Source: an uncultured Clostridium sp. (lineage in GTDB: Bacteria; Bacillota; Clostridia; TANB77; CAG-508). From it: a stretch of 64,000 bases of DNA. Position numbers and translations under genes: made by a program. How positions within the stretch are numbered: position 1 is the first letter of the stretch; every line of letters begins with the position of its first letter. Shown here piece after piece: positions 1 through 7,648 of the stretch. The notes under the pieces are model-generated. The model saw only the letters and a list, made by a program, of their open reading frames with translations. It had not been told where the DNA came from and made no database searches. The stretch is from contig CANOVB010000001.1 of the NCBI GenBank assembly GCA_947570695.1, positions 294,802 through 358,801 of the forward strand. The letters run 5' to 3'.

Positions 1-1
1 T

Positions 2-379
2 TTGAGCTACATAGGAATAGAAATAGCAGAAGCATTAAAATATATACCAGTTCCTGTTGATGATACTACAGAAGCTGTAGAAACAGCTACAATAGGAGAG
101 AATATTACTTCAGAAATAGGAACAGGAATAAACTATGAAAAAGAAAATAGTGTGTCAGCAGCTGTAACAGGAGTGGATGGTATAGAAGGAAATGTTTCAA
201 ATACAGAAGTATCAGTACCAGAAGAGATGGATAATTTCTTTGAAGAAACAAGATTTGAAGCAAAACCTTCATTATGGCAAAGATTTAAAAATAGCAAATT
301 TATAAAAACAATAAGATATATTATGCAGATAAAAGTTGTTTTAGATTATCCAGCATTGCCAGAAGGACGAGATAATTAA
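2..379 (+). CDS. hypothetical protein, 3' part of a gene cut by the window edge
   Basis: The frame is open from the window edge to the TAA at 379, so the true start probably lies upstream; the TTG at position 2 is not preceded by visible sequence. The visible 125 residues are acidic and Thr/Val/Glu-rich, then end in a basic tail (WQRFKNSKFIKTIRYI). No family is recognised. A strong terminator follows directly, so this is the last gene of its unit. Confidence 0.55.
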   Translation: MSYIGIEIAEALKYIPVPVDDTTEAVETATIGENITSEIGTGINYEKENSVSAAVTGVDGIEGNVSNTEVSVPEEMDNFFEETRFEAKPSLWQRFKNSKFIKTIRYIMQIKVVLDYPALPEGRDN

Positions 380-393
380 TATAAAATAAAGTG

Positions 394-426
394 AACTCAG
401 AGTGGAAAATTACTCTGAGTTTTTTT
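394..426 (+). terminator. Rho-independent terminator after the first gene
   Basis: AACTCAGAGT (394-403) pairs with ACTCTGAGTT (412-421) and is followed by a T run. Confidence 0.85.
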
Positions 427-457
427 GTGCAATAGAAAAGGTATAGATTTCTATTAT

Positions 458-487
458 ATAAAAAAATAAACCGTATTTCTACGGTTT
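458..487 (-). terminator. terminator of tRNA-CAT
   Basis: On the minus strand AAACCGTA / TACGGTTT forms a hairpin with loop GAAA, followed by ATTTTTTTATA, just past the tRNA 3' end. Confidence 0.75.
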
Positions 488-488
488 A

Positions 489-565
489 TGGTGCGCCCTC
501 AAGGATTCGAACCTTGGACCCACCGGTTATGAGCCGGTTGCTCTGACCAACTGAGCTAAGGGCGC
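489..565 (-). tRNA. tRNA with CAT anticodon (elongator Met or Ile2)
   Basis: Full cloverleaf on the minus strand: acceptor GCGCCCT/AGGGCGC with discriminator A and encoded CCA (489-491), anticodon stem ACCGG/CCGGT around CTCATAA, and T arm GTTCGAATC. The three G-C pairs of an initiator anticodon stem are absent, so it is not tRNA-fMet. Elongator Met and lysidine-modified Ile2 cannot be separated by the anticodon alone. Confidence 0.93.
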
Positions 566-595
566 ATATTTTGACTAAATCTTAACGCAAGATTA

Positions 596-624
596 ATTAT
601 AAACTATTGAGTTTAATATGTCAA
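596..624 (-). promoter_or_regulatory. promoter of tRNA-CAT
   Basis: On the minus strand TTGACA (624-619), a 17-bp spacer and TATAAT (601-596), 31 bp upstream of the tRNA 5' end. Confidence 0.85.
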
Positions 625-739
625 TACTAAAATGAAAAAAATTAATATTATTATATAAAATAAAAAAAATATATAGTGCATTTTGCCTTGCATTTCAAGC
701 GTTTTTTATTAGGTGTATTACTTAATATAAAAATATTAA

Positions 740-769
740 TTGATTTTTATATACATTATTTTGTATAAT
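740..769 (+). promoter_or_regulatory. candidate promoter of the DUF1287 gene
   Basis: TTGATT (740-745), an 18-bp spacer and TATAAT (764-769). It lies in the AT-rich stretch 625-874, which holds no other feature I can support. Confidence 0.5.
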
Positions 770-874
770 ATAAAAAGATTGTAACTAAATGAATACAAAA
801 GTCCATGTTTGTATTTTATGTGCTAATTTATAGATAGTATGTTGTCAAAATGATTTGTTTAAAAGGAGGGCTAT

Positions 875-1714
875 ATGGAAGAGTTTGAAAGAGTTAAGAA
901 AGTTGATGAAAATGTTGTACCAGATAAAGAGTTTATAAAAAGACTAAAAAAAGATTTAAAAGCTAAAGAAGAAGAAATACAAAAAAGAGATGAAAGAAAT
1001 AGAAGAAGGCTTAAAAAACTAATAATTTGTTTAATAATAGTATTCATAATAATTTCTATAACACTTAGTGTAGTTGCAATCATATATAAAGATTATATAA
1101 AACATTTTACACAAACAATACCAACTGAAAAAGTATATTATGCACAAGATTTTGGAATAGAAGAAGTAAAAAGTAATACAGATTATGATAATGACGGAAT
1201 AGAAGATTATGCAGATATTCTTCAAGGGGCAAGATTAGAGGCAGAAAATAAGCCTAATTACAGAAGTGCATATTATAATGGAGGATATCCTCCTGATGAT
1301 GAAGGTGTATGTACAGATGTTATATGGAGAGCTTTAAAAAATGCCGGGTACTCTTTAAAAGACATGGTAGATGAAGACATAAAGAATAATGTTAATTTAT
1401 ATCCAAGAGTCGAAGGAAAGCCAGATCCAAATATTGATTTTAGGAGAGTACCAAATTTAAAAGTATATTTTGAAAGAAATCATATATCATTAACAACTGA
1501 TTTAAATGAAATTAGCCAGTGGCAAGCAGGAGATATAGTAGTATTTGGAAAAGAACATATTGGTATAATTTCGGATAAAAGAAATGAGAAAGGAGTGCCT
1601 TATTTAATTCATAATGCAGGACATCCATATAGAGAAGAAGATGGATTAGAATTTTATAATGAAAACGCATGGAAGATATCAGGTCACTATAGATTAAAAG
1701 ATATGAATATATAG
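875..1714 (+). CDS. membrane-anchored DUF1287 protein (NlpC/P60-like fold)
   Basis: 279 residues with AAGGAGG about 5 bases before the ATG. Residues 1-47 are charged and helical, 48-70 form one membrane segment, and the rest should be extracytoplasmic. The domain carries the DUF1287 signature: GGYPPDDEGVCTDV with candidate catalytic Cys146, then DPNIDFRRVPNL, and a later GDIVVFGKEHIGIIS that would supply the His. DUF1287 proteins are predicted papain-like amidases or peptidases; the substrate is unknown and cell-wall peptide is only a guess. It appears monocistronic. Confidence 0.85.
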   Translation: MEEFERVKKVDENVVPDKEFIKRLKKDLKAKEEEIQKRDERNRRRLKKLIICLIIVFIIISITLSVVAIIYKDYIKHFTQTIPTEKVYYAQDFGIEEVKSNTDYDNDGIEDYADILQGARLEAENKPNYRSAYYNGGYPPDDEGVCTDVIWRALKNAGYSLKDMVDEDIKNNVNLYPRVEGKPDPNIDFRRVPNLKVYFERNHISLTTDLNEISQWQAGDIVVFGKEHIGIISDKRNEKGVPYLIHNAGHPYREEDGLEFYNENAWKISGHYRLKDMNI

Positions 1715-1715
1715 A

Positions 1716-1910
1716 AAGAACAAAAGTGGACAATATTTAATATGCAAAAAACGAAATTTTACTGAATTGCCCACGTATTTTCTCTGCAAGAACTTAGCTG
1801 TAGCTCATTTCATTTTACACAGCTAATAAATGTTTAATGTGCGAAAAGATTCTCAGAAATTTTTCTGTACAAATTATATAATAGGGAAGTGCAGAGCACT
1901 TCCCTATTAT
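1716..1910 (-). repeat. dispersed noncoding repeat, copy 1 (reverse orientation)
   Basis: Clear reverse-complement similarity to 39118-39315 over its whole length. Shared blocks are GAACAAAAGTGG, CAATATTTAATAT, TTTACTGAATTG, ATGTGCGAAAA and a terminal hairpin (here GGGAAGTGC-AGA-GCACTTCCC, 1884-1904). No ORF. It fills most of the gap between the DUF1287 gene and the sigma operon. Confidence 0.75.
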
Positions 1911-1916
1911 ATAAAA

Positions 1917-1951
1917 AATAATCTTTAAAATTTTTAAAGATTATTTTTTTT
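1917..1951 (+). terminator. terminator upstream of the sigma operon
   Basis: AATAATCTTTAAAA (1917-1930) pairs with TTTTAAAGATTATT (1932-1945), followed by T7. With a one-base spacer it is nearly a perfect palindrome. Confidence 0.6.
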
Positions 1952-1976
1952 GTAACCTTTTTAGAAAAAATGGTAA
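1951..1976 (+). promoter_or_regulatory. candidate ECF-sigma autoregulatory promoter
   Basis: TGTAAC (1951-1956), a 16-bp spacer, then GTA (1973-1975), about 42 bp before the sigma gene start. The AAC core of the -35 resembles ECF promoters. A similar element lies at 4063. Autoregulation is an inference. Confidence 0.4.
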
Positions 1977-2017
1977 TATAGATATGAAAGATATCTTTTA
2001 AAAATAGGGGAAGAGTT

Positions 2018-2569
2018 GTGGAAATAGAAAAAGATGTAATATATATGTATATTAAAGAAAATTCAGAAATAGATATTGAAAAAGTTATGAAAGATTATAC
2101 AGGGTATATTTGGAGCATAATAAAAAATTCAGGATTTATAACTTGTGAAGATACAGAAGAAATTATATCTGATGTGTTTTTAGTGCTATGGAATAATCGA
2201 AAAAAACTTGATATAAATAAAAAAATGTCTTCGTATATTTGTGGTATAACAAAAAATCTTATTAAAAAGAAATTTAGAAATATACATATAAATGATAATA
2301 TAGAAGATTTTGAAGAAAAAATGGTTGTTTTAGAAAATATAGATATTAAATTTATTAGAAATGAGGCTAATAGAGCGATTTTAAAAGAATTAGAAAAAAT
2401 GAAGAATGAAGATAAAGAAATATTTCTATCATTTTATTATTATTCAAGAAAAATAAAAGAAATTGCAATAGAATTTAATATATCAGAATCTAAAGTAAAA
2501 ACTAAATTATATAGAATTCGAAAGAAAATAAAAAAATATTTAGTAGAAGGAGGGTATAGTTATGAATAA
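2018..2569 (+). CDS. RNA polymerase sigma factor, sigma-70/ECF family
   Basis: 183 residues. Residues about 20-90 are region 2-like (DYTGYIWSIIKNSG... EEIISDVFLVLWNN), and about 125-180 are region 4 with a helix-turn-helix (IAIEFNISESKVKTKLYRIRKKIKKYL). The GTG at 2018 has AGGGGAAG four bases upstream; the ATG at 2048 is an alternative start. The 3' end overlaps the next gene by 8 bp, which suggests translational coupling to its anti-sigma factor. The signal it responds to is unknown. Confidence 0.87.
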   Translation: MEIEKDVIYMYIKENSEIDIEKVMKDYTGYIWSIIKNSGFITCEDTEEIISDVFLVLWNNRKKLDINKKMSSYICGITKNLIKKKFRNIHINDNIEDFEEKMVVLENIDIKFIRNEANRAILKELEKMKNEDKEIFLSFYYYSRKIKEIAIEFNISESKVKTKLYRIRKKIKKYLVEGGYSYE

Positions 2570-3941
2570 TGAAGAACTAAATAAAATAATTGAAAAATCA
2601 AGACTCAAAATAGCTATATCTAACTTAGAAAATGAGGAAAAGATGAAGAAAAATAATAAATTCAAAATTGCAAAAATATTGTCTGTAGCGTGCGTATGCT
2701 TGGTTTTGACAACAGGAATTGTTTTTGCAAAAGATATAGAAAAATTTATAAAAGAAAGATTTGATTTAGGACTAGGAAAAGGAATAGATAATGCGGCAGA
2801 AAATGGATATATAGAAAGTCCAGAAATGGATCCAGTTACATCAGATACAAATGTAGAAAGAGATTTAGGAGAAATTATTGATAATATTAATACAAGTGTA
2901 AAAATAAAAGACTTTTTAATGGACGATTACAATTTGAGTGTTACTTTTAATTTTGAATTTGAGGAAAAAGTAAAAGATTATATTAATTTCGATAATTTGC
3001 ATAATATAGAACTTTCAGATTTATTTGTATTAGATGAAGAAAATAGAATAATATATTCAGCAGCAGTTGGAGAGAAAAGGTTTAATGAATTTTGCAAAGA
3101 GCATGAATTAAATTATAAATATTTAGAGTTTGATGATAACTATATAAATAATGGACTAAATTGGTTCCCACAAAGAGTAAGTAGAGAATTAAATAAAGCA
3201 GAGCTGGTTTATAACATGTATACAGACAATGAATATCCTCGTTCTAAAAAATTGGACTTTTATTTTACAGAAATAACAATTAGTGAGGATATTTTAGACG
3301 AAAATAGATACGTGCAAGGTGAGGAAAAAACAACTTTAAAAGGGAAATGGGAATTACATGTAGATGTTCCAGAAAAAATGTATAAAAGAACATCAGAATA
3401 TTATGAAGTAATAAGTACAACTAATGAAGAGCTAAAAGTAAATACAGCTAAACTTTTAGATACATGTTTTGAGATAGGAATAACTGTAGATAATTTAAAA
3501 AGACCTGAATATCCAGAAGAAGTACAAAAAGAAAAAGATAAAATGTTTGATTTGTTAGTATTAAGTGAAGATGGAATAACTTATACAGAAGAAAGCCAAA
3601 AGCTTTTTAGTGAAAGAAATCATGAAATATATACGACATCACCATATAAAGAAATGATAGCAGAATATGAAAAAGAGAATACTCCAATAATATGTGAAGG
3701 AATTAAATTTTTAAAAGACGGAGAAGAAGGTTGTTATGTATTAAATTCAAATGGAAAGAAATTTAAATGCAATATGAGTCCTTCAAGAAAATGTAGACAT
3801 GAATTTGTAAGTGATACACAATATGAATATTATGAAACTTTTGAAATGAATAAATATACGGCAACTGATAAAATAACAATGATGATAAATTATAAAGGGA
3901 ATATGGAGAAAATTGAACTTGAAAAAATAAGAAAAAATTAG
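2562..3941 (+). CDS. membrane-anchored anti-sigma factor (DUF4179-like)
   Basis: 459 residues. A cytoplasmic N-terminus (about 1-37) rich in Lys/Glu would hold the sigma factor, one membrane segment spans about 40-58 (ILSVACVCLVLTTGIVFA), and a large extracellular domain follows. This layout and the 8-bp overlap with the upstream sigma gene match the sigma/DUF4179 pairs common in Clostridia. A second pair of the same design lies at 54068-55860. The outer domain is too diverged for me to assign a ligand. Confidence 0.75.
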   Translation: MNNEELNKIIEKSRLKIAISNLENEEKMKKNNKFKIAKILSVACVCLVLTTGIVFAKDIEKFIKERFDLGLGKGIDNAAENGYIESPEMDPVTSDTNVERDLGEIIDNINTSVKIKDFLMDDYNLSVTFNFEFEEKVKDYINFDNLHNIELSDLFVLDEENRIIYSAAVGEKRFNEFCKEHELNYKYLEFDDNYINNGLNWFPQRVSRELNKAELVYNMYTDNEYPRSKKLDFYFTEITISEDILDENRYVQGEEKTTLKGKWELHVDVPEKMYKRTSEYYEVISTTNEELKVNTAKLLDTCFEIGITVDNLKRPEYPEEVQKEKDKMFDLLVLSEDGITYTEESQKLFSERNHEIYTTSPYKEMIAEYEKENTPIICEGIKFLKDGEEGCYVLNSNGKKFKCNMSPSRKCRHEFVSDTQYEYYETFEMNKYTATDKITMMINYKGNMEKIELEKIRKN

Positions 3942-3964
3942 ACAATACAAAAAGTAAAAAAGAT

Positions 3965-4006
3965 AAAAGTACAGTTATAATTTTTTATAGCTGTACTTTT
4001 TGTTTT
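3965..4006 (+). terminator. terminator of the sigma/anti-sigma operon
   Basis: AAAAGTACAG (3965-3974) pairs with CTGTACTTTT (3991-4000), with further pairs in the loop and a T-rich tail. Confidence 0.8.
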
Positions 4007-4062
4007 TAAAGTGCGATATTAGATGTAATTTATTAATGTACTCAATAAAATTAAAAAAAAAG

Positions 4063-4090
4063 TGTAACATTTCTTATTTTAAATTGTATA
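4063..4090 (+). promoter_or_regulatory. candidate ECF-type promoter
   Basis: TGTAAC (4063-4068), a 17-bp spacer and GTA (4086-4088), closely resembling the element before the sigma gene at 1951. The gene at 4120 could be a target of the neighbouring sigma factor. Confidence 0.35.
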
Positions 4091-4119
4091 AATAATATAT
4101 AAGTTTTTAGGAGGAAAAA

Positions 4120-5173
4120 ATGAAATTTATTAAAGTGATATTTGTAGTATTAATTATTGCAATAATTGGAGGAATTTTTGGAAAAATATATTTAAAAAAT
4201 AAAAATCAAAATATCAAAGTAAATTCAGAGAATGTTAATAATTTACAAATAAATTTAAGTCAAGAAGAAATGAATCAAGGAATAAAAATTAATCGGTACA
4301 GGTTGCAAATATAAAAGCTTTAAACCAATATTTAAAACTTCAAAAGATAGTGAGTATAATGATTATGATTATACTCAAGATATGATATATAATGAAAAAA
4401 TCTATTATAAAAAAATAAATGATTACTCAGAATATAAAGTGGTAAAAAATAGATGGGAAGAAATTATAGATATGCAAGAGGAAGATTTTAAAAATAATTT
4501 TATGATTATAACAGCAATAGAAAATACTAGTATGCAAGGATTAATTGTAGATAAAATTGAAGTAGATAATGATGCTTTATATATATCTTTAATAAGAGAG
4601 GATGCAGAAAATATAGAATTTGAAAAATATAAAAGTGGAAGAGGGGATTTTTCAGAAGAACAAATAAAGGAATTTAAAGAATTAGATAAAAAGTATGAAA
4701 GAACTTGTATTTGCTATTTAATCCCAAGAACAATGGAAAAGGAAAATATAGTAGTAACTAGAAATTTGAGAGATGATGAAAAAATATTTAGTGAAAGCTT
4801 TTGGGAAGTTAAGACAGAGAACTTTACTATAACAAAAGAAATGCCAGATATTAATTTTAGTAGTTGGGAAAATTTAGGAAATGATTTTTATGCTTTAAGA
4901 ATAACAAATTGTAGTGAATATAAAAAATTTGTAAATAATTATAATATTACTGATGTCAAGTGGATAGATTTTGAAGATATTTTTGAAATTATAGTAATAA
5001 GAGCAAATGATGAAAATAGTATTGGAATAGATAAAAAAGATGATAAAATTTATGAAGTAAAATTAACAGATAGGATAGAAAATAATAGTAATATTAAATA
5101 TTCAGGAATAGTAATAAAGGCACCAAATTATATGAATTTAAAAGAAAATTATTTAAAGATTGTAAAAAAATAA
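4120..5173 (+). CDS. hypothetical secreted or anchored protein, read only with a +1 shift at CGG 4294
   Basis: AGGAGG precedes the ATG at 4120. The first frame gives a membrane segment or signal (about residues 5-22) and runs to an in-frame CGG at 4294-4296, then stops at 4314. Skipping the C and reading GGT ACA GGT TGC gives an open frame to the TAA at 5173, for about 350 residues in all. The second part contains two stretches (around 4490-4750 and 4900-5170) of beta-rich sequence faintly like PrcB-type domains; I do not assign a family. An ECF-like promoter upstream hints at control by the adjacent sigma factor. It could be a pseudogene or carry a base error, but the break is of the same kind as three others in this window. 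Confidence 0.6.
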
Positions 5174-5193
5174 TAAAAACTTTTGAAATTGTA

Positions 5194-5222
5194 TTGACAA
5201 GTTGATAAAAAAAAATTATAAT
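5194..5222 (+). promoter_or_regulatory. promoter of tRNA-Tyr
   Basis: TTGACA (5194-5199), a 17-bp spacer and TATAAT (5217-5222), 20 bp before the tRNA. Confidence 0.88.
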
Positions 5223-5242
5223 TAAGTACGTGCTTGACACAT

Positions 5243-5328
5243 GGGTAGGTGGTCGAGTGGTTAATGGCACCAGACTGTAAATCTGGCCGCGAGAGCGTAC
5301 GATGGTTCGAATCCATCCCTGCCCACCA
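5243..5328 (+). tRNA. tRNA-Tyr (GTA)
   Basis: Type II tRNA with a long variable arm. Acceptor GGGTAGG/CCTGCCC, anticodon loop CTGTAAA, T arm GATGG-TTCGAAT-CCATC, discriminator A and encoded CCA (5326-5328). Confidence 0.96.
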
Positions 5329-5331
5329 AAT

Positions 5332-5366
5332 AAAAAGACATACTTTAGTATGTCTTTTTATTTTTC
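5332..5366 (+). terminator. terminator of tRNA-Tyr
   Basis: AAAAGACATAC (5333-5343) pairs with GTATGTCTTTT (5348-5358), followed by TATTTTTC. Confidence 0.85.
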
Positions 5367-5555
5367 TAATACATAAATTAACCATTTATTATTATCTCCC
5401 CCATCTAAATAGAAATTTTTAATTTTGAAGTTAGTTTGAATAATTATATTATCTAATTCTTCTTGACTAAAATAGCATAACATAACGAAAATAGTTTTTG
5501 GTAAATTATTGTAATATAAATATTGACTTAGATATTTAAGTGTGCTATACTGTAC
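5358..5555 (-). pseudogene. C-terminal remnant of a protein, possibly a methyltransferase
   Basis: On the minus strand an open frame of about 65 codons without a start encodes ...KTIFVMLCYFSQEELDNIII... ending ...NNKWLIYVLEK and TAA at 5358. The FSQEEL...W-L-V pattern resembles the last strands of class I SAM methyltransferases, but that is a guess. The 5' part is replaced by the GntR operator and promoter region, so it is a leftover fragment. Confidence 0.45.
5523..5551 (+). promoter_or_regulatory. promoter of the GntR-ABC operon
   Basis: TTGACT (5523-5528), a 17-bp spacer and TATACT (5546-5551). The -10 hexamer is embedded in the operator palindrome. Confidence 0.75.
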
Positions 5556-5584
5556 TTAATCAATAAGTACAGTATAGCACACTT
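5538..5584 (+). promoter_or_regulatory. palindromic operator for the YtrA-type GntR repressor
   Basis: A perfect 21-bp inverted repeat (5538-5558 and 5564-5584) with a 5-bp spacer; its core reads TGTACTTA...TAAGTACA. It covers the -10 box and the start region, which fits autorepression by the GntR protein encoded 70 bp downstream. It could also act as a hairpin in RNA, but its overlap with the promoter argues for an operator. Confidence 0.75.
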
Positions 5585-5653
5585 TTTATAATCAGAAAAG
5601 CAATGCTAATTATATTAGATAAATTTAGCTTAAATTTTAGCAAAGGAGGAAAT

Positions 5654-6031
5654 ATGGAAATTATTATTAGAAATAATGAAAACAAACCAATTTATGAGCA
5701 AATAACAAGCCAAATTAAAAAAATGATAATGGAAGAAGAGCTAAAAGAAGGAGAGATGATTCCATCTATGCGTGCTTTGGCAAGATCACTACATATAAGT
5801 GTAATAACAGTACAAAGAGCATATGAAGATTTGCAAAGAGATGGCTTTTTAGAAACAACTTTAGGAAAAGGGTGCTTTGTGAAATGTAATAATAAAGAAT
5901 TTATACAAGAAGAAAAACAAAGAGAAATAGAAAAAAATTTACAAAATGCAATAAATTTAAGTAAAGAGAGTGGTATTTCTTTAGAAAAACTTATAAATTT
6001 GTTAAAAATATTTTATGAGGAGGAAAAATAA
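5654..6031 (+). CDS. GntR family transcriptional regulator, YtrA subfamily
   Basis: 125 residues. AAAGGAGG lies just before the ATG at 5654; an in-frame ATG at 5603 lacks a comparable site. The N-terminal winged helix (about 10-75) has the GntR pattern PIYEQITSQIKKMI ... PSMRALARSLHISVITVQRAYEDLQRDGFLET. The short C-terminal helical tail without a ligand domain is typical of YtrA repressors, which control adjacent ABC transporters. It lies 2 bp upstream of the ABC ATPase gene and behind a palindromic operator. Confidence 0.92.
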   Translation: MEIIIRNNENKPIYEQITSQIKKMIMEEELKEGEMIPSMRALARSLHISVITVQRAYEDLQRDGFLETTLGKGCFVKCNNKEFIQEEKQREIEKNLQNAINLSKESGISLEKLINLLKIFYEEEK

Positions 6032-6033
6032 AT

Positions 6034-6894
6034 ATGGAAAATTGTGCATTAAAAGTAGAAAATTTGAGTAAGAAATATAAAGATTTTTTATTAGATTTTG
6101 TGTCTTTTAACATTCCAAAAGGTAGTATAGTTGGAATTATTGGAGAAAATGGAGCAGGAAAAACAACAATTTTAAATTGTATATTAAATATTGTACCAAA
6201 AGATATGGGAGATGTTTATTTTTTTAATAATGAAAAAAATAAATTTGATGTAAGTATAAGAGAGAAAATTGGAGTTGTATTTGATGAAACATCTTTCCCA
6301 GAATATTTAAATTTGAAAGAACTTAGTAATATCTTAAAAAAAATATATATAAATTGGGAAGAAAATAAATATTTTGAATTACTTAATAAATTTTCTTTAG
6401 ATTCTTCTAAAAAAATAAAAGCTCTTTCAAAAGGAATGAAAATGAAGCTAGCTTTAAGTGTTGCACTCTCTCATAAAGCAAAATTATTAATTTTAGATGA
6501 AGCTACAAGTGGACTTGACCCTGTTGCTAGAGATGATATTTTAGATTTATTATTAGAATTTGTTCAAGATGAAGAAAATTCAGTATTAATTTCATCACAT
6601 ATTACAAGTGATTTAGAAAAAATTGCAGATTATATTGTTTTTGTTCATGAAGGAAATACAGTTTTTGAGGAGAAAAAAGATAATCTTATTTATGAATATG
6701 GGTTGATAAAGTGCAAATTTAACGATTTTGAAAAGATTGAAAAGGCAGATATTTTACGATATAGAAAAACGGATTGTATGTATGAAATACTAGTAAAAGA
6801 TAAAAAAGAAATGGAAAAGAAATACTCAAGTTTTTTAATGGATAATGTAAAACTTGAAGATATAATGTTAATGTATATAAAGGGGGAAAAATAG
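6034..6894 (+). CDS. ABC transporter ATP-binding protein
   Basis: 286 residues. Walker A GENGAGKTT at about 37-45, a degenerate signature SKGMKMKLALSVAL at about 134-147, and Walker B LLILDEATSGLDP at about 152-164, followed by the H-loop ISSH. A C-terminal extension of about 70 residues follows the nucleotide-binding domain. It belongs to the bacitracin/YtrB-type exporter group and should pair with the membrane protein encoded immediately after it. Substrate unknown; YtrA-linked systems often respond to cell-envelope agents. Confidence 0.9.
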   Translation: MENCALKVENLSKKYKDFLLDFVSFNIPKGSIVGIIGENGAGKTTILNCILNIVPKDMGDVYFFNNEKNKFDVSIREKIGVVFDETSFPEYLNLKELSNILKKIYINWEENKYFELLNKFSLDSSKKIKALSKGMKMKLALSVALSHKAKLLILDEATSGLDPVARDDILDLLLEFVQDEENSVLISSHITSDLEKIADYIVFVHEGNTVFEEKKDNLIYEYGLIKCKFNDFEKIEKADILRYRKTDCMYEILVKDKKEMEKKYSSFLMDNVKLEDIMLMYIKGEK

Positions 6895-7573
6895 ATGAAA
6901 GGATTATTTTTAAAAGATTTTTATGCTATGAAGTCAAGTTTTATTGTAGTATTTTTTTATTGTATTTGCTTAACTATTTTAGCATATATAGTAGAAAAAA
7001 TTACAGAATTAAATATACTTGCAGTTCTTCCACTTATAATAGTTTTTTCAAGTTTAACACTTAGTCTTACACTAGTAACTCTAATAATGGGAGATAGAAA
7101 TTCAAAGTGGACAAAATTTGTTTTAACTTCACCAGTTTCAAAAAAGGAAATAATTGATAGTAAATATATTGAATACATTTTGTGTACAATAATAGGTATT
7201 ATTTTTTCAAATATAATAATATTTGGAATGTATTATTTAAATAATATTTTAAATAATAAGGATTATTTATTCAATATTACTGTATACATGTATTTATCAG
7301 TTATATTATCATTTATTTGCGGAAGCATACTTATTCCAGTTGTATTTTTAAAATATAAAGAAAAATCAATAATGAGTGTGATAATAATGTTTATGACAGC
7401 ATTTGCAAGTTTTATAATATCATTTCGGTTTAATATTATTTGTAGATAAAGTATTTGATAATTTTCATATTATAGGAAATGTAGGTATAACTTCTAGTGT
7501 AATAAGTTTTATAATTTATATTATATCTTGGAAAATTGTAAGAGAAAAAATATCAATACATAATTTAAGTTAG
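6895..7573 (+). CDS. ABC-2 type permease, read only with a +1 shift at CGG 7426
   Basis: Starts on the base after the ATPase stop. Five or so hydrophobic segments are visible in the first 175 residues. The frame reaches an in-frame CGG at 7426-7428 and stops at 7449. Skipping the C and reading GGT TTA ATA gives GLILFVDKVFDNFHIIG and a final membrane segment to a TAG at 7573, for about 225 residues, a normal size for YtrC/D-like permeases. The hydrophobic continuation shows that the second frame is the biological one. The break could be a base error, a pseudogene or +1 recoding. Confidence 0.75.
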
Positions 7574-7648
7574 AATTTTTTTAATAAATATTGTAAATTA
7601 AAATTTATATAGGTATAATTTTATTATAAATTAATTTTGGAGATACTT

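Noticed and set aside
1716-1910. Repeat copy 1 as an insertion sequence
   Set aside because: It is under 200 bp, has no transposase frame and no clear terminal inverted repeats or target duplication.
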